DNA from: Zerene cesonia | Lineage: Eukaryota; Arthropoda; Insecta; Lepidoptera; Pieridae | Reading direction: 5' to 3' | NCBI RefSeq assembly: GCF_012273895.1 | Contig: NC_052116.1 | Span: 3,224,001 to 3,288,000 of the forward strand | Length of the DNA stretch: 64,000 nt | Shown here: positions 25,401-37,039 of the stretch, piece by piece | How the letters are laid out: each line of letters opens with the position of its first letter | Position numbering within the stretch: the first letter of the stretch is position 1 | Notes under the pieces: model-generated | What the model saw: only the letters and a program-made list of their open reading frames with translations | Databases searched by the model: none | What the model was told of the DNA's origin: nothing | Made by a program: the position numbers and the translations under genes

Positions 25401-28400
25401 ATGCTGTCCCTTTTATTCGTCTCATTTTGCAACTATTTGCATTTACAACAAAAACTGTTTGCGTGTAACCTACAGCTGATAACATGCGATATTACTGTAT
25501 TATTATGTTTATTTTGATAAGCCTGTAATATTTTGTTTGTTTTCTCACAAGATTCTTTTCGTTGAGAACAGTATGGTACATTTTTCGTATGCTTTTGTAA
25601 GTATGCTTAAATACATATGAAAAAAGCTGAAGTTTTGTAGCTGCGCTTCTCTGTTATTATGAAGGAATGTGCGATGTTTACACAGCGTCTTAATTACTTA
25701 AATATGCTTCTTAAATTGCGGGTAATTGTAGCGCTACGGTAACTAGCACTGTTTTATAACATTCTTACATTTTTTTGTTCTGTTTATGAGCAAATTATTT
25801 TTATAATATCAAAAGCTTAACTAAAATAAACAAACATTATGTATAGGTAAAGAAGATTGTAGTTCATAACTTTAATAGCGTAATTGAAAAATATGTATTC
25901 AAAATATAACAAAGCAGTTTTGTCTTCTCTTTATTATAATATCATTCGTTTTAAAAACCGGCCTCTACCATTTAAATAAACCATATTAAACGAGGAGGAA
26001 AGATAAACTTTACATTAAATGTAAATTAAAGTATCTGTTACTTGAATTTAACGTCTTTTCGCGCGTCTTTTCTACTTAATACACAAGAAATCCACACTAC
26101 TCGCACAGGTCATCGGTAGGTGTTCTCCAAACATTATTTACAATATCTGTCAGCCCCATGGCCTCCATATGCTTACATGGCGCCGGTGACGTCGCTGCGC
26201 CGCCGCATATGCGCAGCCTCATTGATGTTCTGATATTGGTGTGAAAAAATATTTTATGGTGCTCTGTTTATGCTGATGGCTCTAATGCTTTTGTTATGAG
26301 TACGGATGACGTAGTTGTTAAGATCGTGACATACTTTGGTAGCGTTTTTTTTATGTTCGATCATAATATGTGTGTACTTTGATACTCTCTTCGGTAACAC
26401 GGGCTTGGAGACAAAAACAATTTGCTTTAAAGACATTCCTATCATAGTTTTATGTTTACTATGTGTATAAATTACTTTATGAGTATTATATGTCTTACAC
26501 TTGCCAACGCACAATAAAAATTGATTGATCACAATGATAATAACAGTCGGAAGCAAACGCATTATGCGATTATTACACGCATCGCATAGCCAGGTGCAAA
26601 CACAGTTTTCTGCATATAATTCCATGGTAGTTGAGTCAATTACCTTAAATTGCTCTAATAGGTTCTTAGTCACGTTCCAGACTATAAGTGCCTATATCAG
26701 ACTTGTCTGCACAGGTAGGTACATATTTATCATTGCGGTTGAATGCATATTAAAAGCACTGAGTGATAAGGCCGCCCAATAAATTGTACACTTTTTTTTT
26801 CGAATAGTGGAGTTTAGGTGTGTACAACTTTATTGAAGCGTTAAAATTTAAAACAGCAATCATATCGCTCCTCTTTAAAAAATTTACCGTCGAAGCTTAA
26901 CGACTGAACCAAACCTTATGCCTAGCTTTAACTCGTTATGGTAAAATATAAGTTGATTCAAGCATGCGTCGATACATAGTATTATTATTAATGATACTCA
27001 GTAGAGGCGTCACCAATGGTGGCCGCGATTTGAGCAGTGTAGATATAAGGTCGTGTTGGAGACGATGACAGAGGGTCGCCCACGCGCTCTCCGCACGAGT
27101 TCACTCCATTATACAATCAAGACGAATAGCTGGAAACACGTTATGTAGGTAGGTAGTAGGTACTGATTGCTTAGCCCAGTATCTGGCTAACAATGATCTG
27201 AATGCAAATGGGATCTTCTTGTTTATCGATTTAACGGAAATATTTACTTAGTGTTTGATTATAATTGAGTGGTAAATATGTAGTATCAAAGTATTGTTAT
27301 TCTAAATTTCAAATTTGTATTAATAAACCCAATCTATAAAAAAAACTTATGGTAATGCAGAGCATTATATAATTTTTAATATATACCACAACGGCTAACA
27401 CATTCTTTTGTTCTTACATTCCGGCCGCGAATATAACTTTTGTAATTCTATTTTGAAGATATAGATTACCAGATACAATAGATGACCTTATAGGGCCGAT
27501 AGGTTTATATGTGGAGAATACAATAGTACGCACGTGCGCCGCCGCAGCCATTGTCCAAACTCCAAATGTTTTGTAAATGTATCTACGTCCAACCATTGTT
27601 TCAAGGAAATCCTGCATACATGCTTTGACACTTACAATAAATTTAGCTCATGTGTACTTTAATCGACTTAAAGAGAAACAAGGCTAAATGAATCACGAAA
27701 TTATAAAAATAACTAAATAAAAGGAGCAAACGCTAAATGTCAGTTGAATCGCAATAATAATCATTAATAACGAAATTAATATAAGCATAAAAATTTGGAA
27801 ATATGATTTGAATAATGGAATCGCTAAATTTACATTTATATTTATTGCTTTGTTTACAGAAATAATCGTTAATTCGATGCATGAAATCGAAAATAATTAA
27901 ATCAGCCACGAGTAAGGCAAGTTGCGGAACTACTTTTAGGTCCACTCATATGGCTCCAAGTCCAACCTAGAAACAAAAAAGTCGTTTATCATCTGCGGCT
28001 GTGTGCGTCATTGGGACTTTCAAGTGTGTGGGTGAAGTTGAAAGCTTATAAATCTCACAGTGCTTGTTGGAGACAAGGGACTCGAAACTGTAGCGGGCAC
28101 AATACGCGTATTACCATATCCGCTTGCGACAGATTTTATCCAGTCCCGTTTAGAAATAGACTATTCGTATCTTATTTTATTATCAGACTAGCTTAGTGCC
28201 TACGCAACTAGCCTACACAGTCCAGTCTTAGGTGGACTAAATAAATTGAACGCCGAGATTGCGTTAATTTCCTTCTTGTTAGCCAATATTCTGTCGTCGT
28301 TAGTGTATTTGCTACCGTGAATCATATATTTTATTAGACTATTACAGTAAAAAAATTGATATAAAATATATTGGTATATCAAGTTACGTATTTTCCATAT

Positions 28401-31400
28401 ATAGGGTCGATATATTTTTTTGAAACTTTCTTGTATTAGGTAGGCTACCGAGCTAGCGGCGCGTGGGCTGTTTCTCCATAACACGCGTGTCAACCTTAGG
28501 GTTACCAGAGTCCAGTGAAATGTCGGATGATTTTCATATAAAAATGCATAATAATAAGAATAATTTTTGTTTCTAGAAAAAGCATTATAATCAAGTAAAG
28601 TCTATGATTGTTATATCACGCATGTATAGAAAAATGATTTTATTTACATAATAAATTTATAATAAAATCCTATTTAGTAGATATTTTTAATTGGGAAACA
28701 CAGATTAAAAAACAAAAAAATATTTACTCTGAATAAAAGATTTATAAATAATTAAATTAAGGCGTTTAAAAATGCGCTTCTAGTTCCAATTATTATTAAT
28801 TTTATCAAAATTAAGTTTTACTTCAAATCATTGTACAAGTCTAAAGTCTTATCATATTGTTTCTTTTATTACAGGCAACCCTAATTCAGATGAAAGTTGA
28901 ATGCACTCGTCATTGTTATCTTGCGCCAGGTTTTGGGCGAGAATAAATAAAACTCTTCGTAGAAAAGATATACATTTATTATACTATTCTGTTGTTGTAT
29001 GATAAGGCTTTATGACTCTGACTAACTTTCTATACTGGCTAAACACTCGTCGTAAATTGCGATATAATATGAAATAGCTTATAGTTCTTTCTGTAGAAAG
29101 AAAGAGAATTATAGTGTTATCAATACTTATTAAATATTCATGATTTGAATGTAAAAGCGCTTATTTTTTTAGATTTAATTCGATCTCATATGAGCCTTTG
29201 TTTCTACGTCATTTATAATTAAGTTTCACAGTTTCAAATTGTTTTTGTTTTCTTCAAATCTTTTACAACCTTAAAATAATTTATAGTCACAATCAGAAAT
29301 GATTGTATTTCTATGCAAATTTCGAAATACAAAAGGATATTTGGCTATTATTATGTTACACCTTTCGCTTGACCTCCATTTACATTCGGCGACGGGTTTC
29401 TCCATAATCTTTTCTATAGATGCTATTATTATATTATTAAAAAATAAATCGCTTTAGGCAACACATCAATTCAAAACTGAGATTATAACACTGGCATGCT
29501 AAAACTTTAGATTTATTGATTCTAGATTCTAATTACAGGCGGTTTGGTCGTAAATCGACAATAGAGTTTTGTAACCACTGAAAGGTTCTCTTGATAAGCT
29601 GTAAAAAGCCTATTACCGCTTCCATGAGACGGTATAGCACTTCAATATAATCTCAAAGATTTTTAATAATACCAATGTATGAAATGGCTTACTCTACTGC
29701 TGCTACGACATTTAGAATTAATTGATATTTGAAGTGTTAGATGATTTCATAAACTTCTAGGAAGCTTATCTTGTACGATTTCATTAAAATTTACGACTTT
29801 CGACGGTAAAAAAATATTACTCTGCAGCGCCATCAAGTAATATATTCCATAGGAATATAAAAATGCGTTAAGTGTATTTTTTATGGTTTGTTTTATTGAT
29901 TTAAAGGACTGCTTCGTGATGCATTAACGTATCTACATTAGCAGCTTTTAGTCATATCAGCGCGTATAAGCTTCATCCATTAAAAATCCTTTTGTGTTAT
30001 TTGAAATAATTATATTTCTACTATTGTGTCAAAAAGAATTTCCAAGAATTTAACAATCTGTTTGTCCCCGCTACCGGTTTGTAGATTTAAAACAGCGACG
30101 AAAAACGCTATCGCGATGTAGAAAATGAAAATACTTGATTTAAATTGTTCAGCAAAATAAAAACCTGTGTTAGTTCTTCTCATAAACGAGCACGAAATCT
30201 TTTAAGATCATATCCGCGGTGACAACAAAAAATATGTCCGCAGAACACACGAAACAACCCACGCCAGTTAACACCCCTTGTATTTTTTTAGGTAAGAAAT
30301 ACATATAAATGCGGTTTTAGCGTGGCATTGTTTTTTGTATGTTTGTTTTAGCGCGCGCCGATAGCGTTTAGGCGCGACGGCGGCGATGCACAACCCATTT
30401 CACGTGGTGGAGCGTACAAACGTGGAAATAATATTCCTATATTTCGTAATGTGCTTATTAAGCTCCGTGTTTTCTGTAGTGGCTTATGAAAAATTTGTCA
30501 TATGTAATAAGCTTTTTAGTTTGGTGTTTTGTGCAGTTGTGATATAACTGCGGGGTCATAGTAAATAAAAAAATAGCATTTTTAGCCTTTCTAGATATAT
30601 TAATATCTAGTAACAAAAATCTTATGCATTAAAAACGGTCGTTTTCGACGCGAAAATATACAAACAAGCATACTTTCACAATTAAAATATTATAAGTAGG
30701 TAGCTATAACTATAGTTAAAAGATATTAAGGAATGTAGCCGAGTACCAAGAAGAACTCCTTTTATTAGTTAGTAATAAATAAGTAACAAAACATTGTGGT
30801 CTCTTATGAGTTGTTAACCCCCGACTACCCCCGGCAACACGTGTACATGACCTGTCATGTAGGTAAAATTCCACTTGACTATTTAAACCCTATGAGATTT
30901 TTTCTCAACATGTGTTTATGTTTTGTTTACTTTATTTAATTTTAATACTATTGTAATAATATAAATAGTCTATTTATTTTGCTGACTACAAATATATATT
31001 AATAGTTTTCTACTAAATATGTTTTTAAAATAAAAATATGCGATATGAGGTGTGTTTTCATATGTTCGTAGAAATCAACCAAGAGTCTAACTGATTTAAT
31101 GGTATTAAATATTCAAGAGCGTATAAGAGCTGAGTACAATGCAATGTCAATTAAGGAGCTATTATATTACACTAAAGAGCAAGATAAATAAATACAGAAC
31201 CCAGCGAAGTCTGAAGAGACGCACTTCACCGACCGGTTTTTGTATTAGCCCGTATAGTACAACCCATTAGGGTGGATTAAGGAAGCCCCGTGATGACGTG
31301 AAGCATTAAGGATGTGACTGGCTCATTTTATAAATATTTCTTAATAAAAAAAAATAAGAACCTTTTGTAAAAAATACCTTAAAGTATTGAAAATTCATTA

Positions 31401-34400
31401 ATACATGGTTTGAGCTTGAGCTTCAAGTATAAAAATCGATTTAAATTAAGTCAGTACAAAGAATATGAAGCGGTCAGTATATTAAATAAATTTATTAAGT
31501 ATCATAAAAAGATTTGAAGGCGATTTCTCCAACACTCTGACTTGGTCGTAGTAAAGCTCTTACAATACAAAATAAATCGTAACACGACATTTCGGAGCAG
31601 ACAAGGGAACATAACCCGATAATAAAGTTGAAGCGTCAACCTCGGGCCACACGTACAATGCGCTTTACATAAACCCCTTGTCGTGTCGTCTTTTTATTGC
31701 TGTCGCATATAAGAATAATCCTACATGGCATCTTTTATAGCCTCGCTTCACTCATATATCTTAGTTTTATAATATAAAGTTGGGGTCGTCGGCTGGGCGT
31801 GGGCGCTACTCCAGAAATTCAGCCCACGTGCCGCCGATGTAAGATACGCGCACAATTGGCTCCGGGCTTGTTTATGGGAGCATTTCTCGAGATACAAACC
31901 AGAAATGACACTTCGATCGCGTGCCGCAATCTCGGCCTCACCGCACACTTTCCATCTAGATAATAATGTAATTTCATACAAAAACACAACTTTATGAAGC
32001 GCAAATGTGCGCTCATTGCCTTGTTTGACATCTCGTAATTGTTGTAGGTATTATTAATTATTTCAGACAAGATCGCTATAAAATTTAAATTGGATGTATT
32101 GTGATAAATGAATGCCAGCAGACGCGTAATATAATAAATGATTAATTACGTCGTCGCGTTGAAACAATTTTCGAAAGCCATATTTCAAATGTTAATTTAT
32201 TTTATTACGTTTAGTGGGAGACAAAAACATTAATGGATACAACAATAATGAATGTCGGACATGATATGTTTGTTTTGAGTGTGTGTTTAACGTTAATGTG
32301 TTTTTTGTTTCAGTGGGTTGAGCACAAGCGCAGAGCGGGGAGTGACGCCGGTGTACCTCAGGTGCAGGGAGGGCACGGTGTCGTGGCTGTACCCGCGGGG
32401 AGCGCTCCGGTTGCTCTTCCGACCGCCTCTGCCGGCCGACGACAGGGACTTCAGGGTGTGCATTCGAGTGATAAGACGCCCAGACCCACCTGATTTGTTT
32501 CATTCGCTGCAGCTTAATGATTTAGGTAAAAGACTTGATGTTTTTGCATGAAGTTGTTTACTTTTTGATTTATGACATTTGGAGTAGAGAGTAGAGGAGT
32601 AGATATAATGCAACGAATATTTTCCATTTACAGAAGCTGCAGAGCGGTTCCCAGCCCGTATATTCGTTGAAGGTGTCCACAGGTTGATACCCCTCTACGC
32701 GCCTGACGACAACGACCCTCGCGAGCTTCGCTGTTTCAGAAGCAAGCACGGTCGCGCTGCTTTGTATGTCGAAGCAGAGCCAGAAGAGGGGCCAAAGAGA
32801 AGGGTGGCCACCTTCAAGTACGAGGTCCGCACGCTGGAGAGGCACTACGACCCCGCCACAGCTGAATGCAGACCCTGCTCGGAGTCTGAACTCGAACTAG
32901 CCTTCTGCACTAGCGATTTCGGTAAGATTTATGAAAAAGTTATGCATTTTTGTAGAACTTCTTTGAATTTTTTGCTCATTTAGGTACACTTTCATTATTT
33001 ACTATAAAATTAAACAGTGGGTTGAAAACTGAGTCAAATGTAATCATAAATTATGGCAATAGATATTCTGAACTCTGAGGAGATAATAGATATAATAAAT
33101 AAATGTCCTAATAACTTATCGTTCGTGTAAGTCTAATAGGTAATAATGTGTAATAACATTTTATTGGTTCTAATTTGCACGATTGCATTATGACATTCTG
33201 GGCTAGCCTTTATCTAGACTAAAACTATATTAACGGGATCGTATTCTCGGGTTTTCTGAAATATTGTGGTCTCTGCACCCATCGCATAATGAATCAAGAA
33301 AACCAGTAGCGGTCTCAGAACAAAATAAACCGTCATGAGCGCGCGACGAAGACTGCACGGCAATTTGTCGCTATAATCGAGATTCCTTACGTAAAATTTT
33401 ACGTTATTAAATAAAATTATAATTTCTTTTCACTTAACCATCGTGTATTTGTTGAGAATGCGCTTATTATCCTACTCGTGATTACCAAGAGAGTACTTTT
33501 TATTAAAAAGAACGTTGCGCAAGTCTTTGTTGTACCGCTAAGTGACCGCACGATGTTCTTAGAATGGCGCGGGATCAAAATGCAACTTATACCGGTCCTG
33601 AATCCGGAGTACGGAAGCTCGTACATATGCAGGATAGTGGCAGCTAAGATTCAATTTACCTCCATAATGAGTAAAGATGACAAGTACTGGATAAACGAGT
33701 AGAAAGGCACGCGACGCAGTGGGGAGCGGACTTGTGAGGTTTTTTATGCTATTGTGATAGATTATAATGGTGTTTTGTAGTTGCCCACGGAGCGGTGGGC
33801 GGCCGACTCGACGTTATTAGCCGCCTCTACCACGGGCCTTAGAAATTTTTGTGTGTCATGCTACATAATAATCATCGATATTCGAAACAGCGTGACATCG
33901 AGCGAGAACAACTATTTGGTCCTCTCGTATTAAGACTTGAATATTTTAATTCGGTGCCGAGCTTATAGGAAACATTAATTACTGGATTAGTCGACACACC
34001 GATTTATAATATTAATTAAATTTTGACTTGATGTTGGCTGCAATTATTTATTCGAAAATAAGTAGGAAATGCTACAGATGATTAGAGTAACGATCGGACA
34101 TAAACGCTATTTATTGATTTTCATTAGTTATCATCTTTTACACAGTAGTTTTTTTAAATCATCTTTACTTTACGACTTGGTAATAAATGTTCATTCGTGG
34201 AAATATATGACTTGATAGTTTTAGTGTGTATAAAATATGTATTTAAATAGTTACGACGCATAGAGATTTAAAAAGATAACGAGCTATCTCGTTAGCTAAA
34301 AGCCTCCACTGTAATTATCGGCTCCGGGCGGCTCCGAGTGAATGTCCATTTACAATTCACTTATCTACGTTCAAACAATAGTTGCAAAATGCTCCACAAT

Positions 34401-35558
34401 TTGCTTATTCACGATTCACAAAAAATATTTCTGTAACAATAGCGATAAGTACCTAATATAGTGGACGGGTTTCGGTTTTTGTGCGTCTGGAATTTGGTGA
34501 CGTCACCGTTAGTGGCTTTAATAATATATATTAAGAGCTGATAAATATAAAAAAAAAAACCTACTGGTCCCTTCTGAATATTTATATATATATATATTAA
34601 CCCTTTTGAGATTTAATGTTTTTAATCTTTGCGGATAGAAATTTACATATAAATATATTTGTAGGTTTTGATGCATATCGCATTATTTCTGGTAATATTA
34701 TTTTAACAATTTGTGTCCTTTGTCTCCAGTGGCCCGAGCAGTAATAGTGGGCAGTGAGCAGCGGGAAGACTTGGACACAACTCAGCTGACGCTGCGGCTG
34801 ACCAAGCTGATCCGCGCCACCGGAGCAGACGGCGAGCCGTCGGATTTAGATGACGAGTACTATAGGTATGTTGTCTTTGTATTGTTTCAATATAGCGGTT
34901 ATTATCTCAACAATATATTCTTACAAAGTTTTTAGAAAAAACCATGTAACAAAAAAAGGAGTTTTGTTTGATTTTTAATTCCAATGTTATGTCCAAAGAA
35001 ATAAAATGTTTTAAAATTGTTAACATTAATTAATATCACAAATTAGTCACATTTTGGTTAACAATTGAGAGGTAGAAGCTATGTACTTTTTTTTAGCCAT
35101 TTTCTTTTTTTAGATATCTTCATTTAACTATTTAACCAAAGTGAAAACGATATGAAAACAGTGTGGCATATAGAATAATAATTAATTTTACGAAGAGTTA
35201 ATATGTATTAAATTATTTAGTTGTTTATTAACTTAGTTGCCTAATAATCCTAAATATTAAATTATACGAAATAAATACTAAAAAACCCGTATCCGCTATA
35301 ATACTGTATTTATCAACCCCCAGGTACGAAACGGACAACACACTCCGTGCGAAGCGTTCGCTGCACGCGCACGTGCACGTGTCGGCGGCGTGCGGCGCGG
35401 GCGCGGGCGCGGGGGCGGGCGCGGGCGAGTTCGTGGTGATGGCGCGCCGCGCGCTCGGCCGCCTGCGCCTCGCCTGCGCGCCGCGCGCCGCGCACTGGGA
35501 CCGCCTCGCGCGCCGCCGCACCGCCGACGGGAACGCGCACTGCGCGCTGCAGCCCTAG
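10401..35558 (+). CDS. METRNL: Meteorin-like secreted protein
   Basis: Five coding exons in phase: 10401-10507, 32314-32525, 32634-32921, 34730-34865 and 35324-35558 (stop TAG); 325 residues. Meteorin and meteorin-like are secreted regulators in vertebrates (neurite growth, muscle/fat signalling); insect roles are little known. Visible: signal peptide ending about SIAEA (residue 23, or 19 from the in-frame second ATG at 10413), CDWTG, VYLRCREGTVSWLYPRGALR, DFRVCIRV, RLIPLYAPDDNDPRELRCF, ALYVEAEP, FKYEV, CRPCSESELELAFCTSDF and a C-terminal domain ending CALQP. The cysteine spacing matches the meteorin family. The C-terminal domain holds an (AG)n run at residues 272-282, and its exon is very GC-rich. 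The first ATG was taken as start; both starts keep a signal peptide. The first intron is about 21.8 kb. Confidence 0.92.
10508..32313 (+). other. Giant first intron of the meteorin-like gene
   Basis: About 21.8 kb with no supportable gene. Open frames of 60-140 codons occur on both strands but lack codon pattern, splice partners or recognisable motifs. The two main repeat families of the window are conspicuously rare here compared with the TEX2 introns. Local GC- or CpG-rich patches stand out of the AT-rich background: 11255-11300, 15440-15480, 22375-22415, 26170-26220 and 30350-30400. Palindromic 'gttatcgataac' lies near 23559. Long, repeat-poor first introns often hold enhancers; that is an inference. 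Confidence 0.55.
32922..34729 (+). other. Third intron of the meteorin-like gene
   Basis: About 1.8 kb, AT-rich, with a short (TA)n microsatellite at 34583-34597. A 74-codon frame at 33478-33702 has no splice sites or family resemblance and is not considered coding. Confidence 0.5.
35394..35426 (+). repeat. In-frame Gly-Ala codon repeat (GGC GCG)n
   Basis: Eleven codons encode alternating Gly and Ala directly after Cys271 of the meteorin-like protein. The DNA is pure G/C, in a genome that is otherwise AT-rich. It interrupts the C-terminal domain between 'HVHVSAAC' and 'EFVVMARRA'. It is probably a slippage-prone, length-variable loop. Confidence 0.9.
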
Positions 35559-35603
35559 CCGCACCAGCCGCACCAGCCGCACCAGCCGTACTAGCCACAC
35601 CAG
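35559..35603 (+). repeat. Five tandem 9-bp units right after the meteorin-like stop
   Basis: Units ccgcaccag x3, ccgtactag and ccacaccag follow the TAG at 35556-35558 without a gap. The array stays open in the coding frame until a second TAG at 35592-35594. The stop itself looks like a CAG to TAG change within the array. Confidence 0.85.
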
Positions 35604-36268
35604 CCGCACAGCCGCCAGTGCCAGTGTGTGAAGCGAAATGGGCTTGGGAGTATAGAGTACATGCTCTTGCATTAGTGAGAGTGGAATGGGGAAGTGTACT
35701 GCAAACTTGCACTGCGCGCTCTACAAAAGCGCACGTGCTGCTGCAGAATGAGGGGGCGATGTGCTGGGACTCCGATTGCGCCTCGCTTTCTACAATAGTG
35801 TTGTGTTGGAATTTTGTAGCGAATAGGCTCGATAATCGAGTGTTCAGAATGTAGCGCTGCTGTAATAGAAAAATAATGGACGATAATCTGCTGGTTCCAT
35901 GTAAAGTAATTTGAGAACCTTAAACACTAAAATACAATAAATCTAACTAATCTGTGAGATATCTCATGGCGTGTGTCTTAGAACGATATAAACTTGTTAA
36001 TAAATATTTATGACACTGTCTTTAAAAATAAGAAAACAGTCGCTTGCCATAAATTAGCTTGTACAAATGCAATATTGTAAATATGAATTAATATTAATGA
36101 AGTGTGGTCCACAGTGCCAAATGTAAGATTTATATATAGCTTATAAGGTTGATCTCAAGCTGTAAATAATGTACATTTTAGATTACAATTTAATGGATAT
36201 ACGTTATTGCCATGTATAATATAATGCTATCATATAGCAGCAAATTATTATTTTAAAAATAAGAACTA

Positions 36269-36274
36269 AATAAA
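36269..36274 (+). terminator. Proximal poly(A) signal, meteorin-like gene
   Basis: AATAAA about 710 bp after the stop codon. Confidence 0.5.
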
Positions 36275-36709
36275 ATCTTTTATTGATACAAATATTTTTT
36301 ATAGCTTTCAAGGATTTTATGTGTTAGCACGTCTCATGAAAACAAAATATTGTTATTTTGAATATTCGAGCTTAATATTAACCTTTTGATATTTATTGAC
36401 CTTTAACTACATAATAATCCTTATTATGTATTATGATAAGGAAAGCTTATATTACTATAACCCTATCAATCTAGTGCTTCCAGTAATAGAATCTATAAAT
36501 TATATAAAAATAATTGATACTATTTTTCATTGTGAAATAACATTCTTTATTTAACTCTAATATATGTATACAATTAATATATTCTGTACAGATGTTTAAA
36601 TATTTAAATGTATTAATGAAAAAAAATTGTGATATAGTTGTATTGAAATATTGTCAAGTGCCTATTGTAGATAATAATTTGTACATGAGGAAATATAAAT
36701 GTGCTGTTA

Positions 36710-36719
36710 AATAAATAAA
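36710..36719 (+). terminator. Distal poly(A) signal, meteorin-like gene
   Basis: Overlapping AATAAATAAA followed by a T-rich stretch with 'tcttgtttta', a typical downstream element. Convergent TEX2 ends about 300 bp further on. Confidence 0.55.
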
Positions 36720-37033
36720 ATATAAAATTATTATTTTTCTTGTTTTATTGCGTTTCTCAATTGGTATGAAAAACAAACTATGGTAAAGACCCTTGATTTG
36801 AATCATTAGTACTAAAATATACATTTCATATGCAAAAAAGTTTTACATAGCTAACGTAGTGAAGTATGCAGCGTACAATATTAACGCAAAAACGCGAAAT
36901 TAATTCTGTGTGTCTGTCTGACTTCAGGCCTTCTTTGACTAAGCAGACGAAGCGGCGAACGAAAACTAGTATACTATACAAAAGCAGTTCCCATAGGCGT
37001 GAAAAATAAAACAATATTTAATATAGCATTTTG

Positions 37034-37039
37034 TTTATT
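37034..37039 (-). terminator. Distal poly(A) signal of TEX2
   Basis: AATAAA on the minus strand (within 'caataaacaaaat'), some 2.6 kb past the TEX2 stop codon. Other minus-strand hexamers closer to the stop may also be used. Confidence 0.4.

Larger units (their letters stand above)
35604..36724 (+). other. 3' untranslated region of the meteorin-like gene
   Basis: Non-coding sequence running from the stop to AATAAA hexamers at 36269-36274 and 36710-36719. Open frames near 35390-35854 are GC-driven shadows of the last exon. Confidence 0.5.

Noticed and set aside
26254..26782. 139-codon minus frame and overlapping 85-codon plus frame in the giant intron
   Set aside because: Both strands are open at once, with no motifs, promoter or splice partners; fits chance.
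33478..33702. Possible extra exon in meteorin-like intron 3
   Set aside because: Exons 3 and 4 already join in phase through a conserved region, and this segment has no fitting splice sites.
35296..35854. Several overlapping 97-154-codon frames on both strands
   Set aside because: GC-rich shadows of the last meteorin-like exon; the frame with conserved cysteines and in-phase splicing is the real one.
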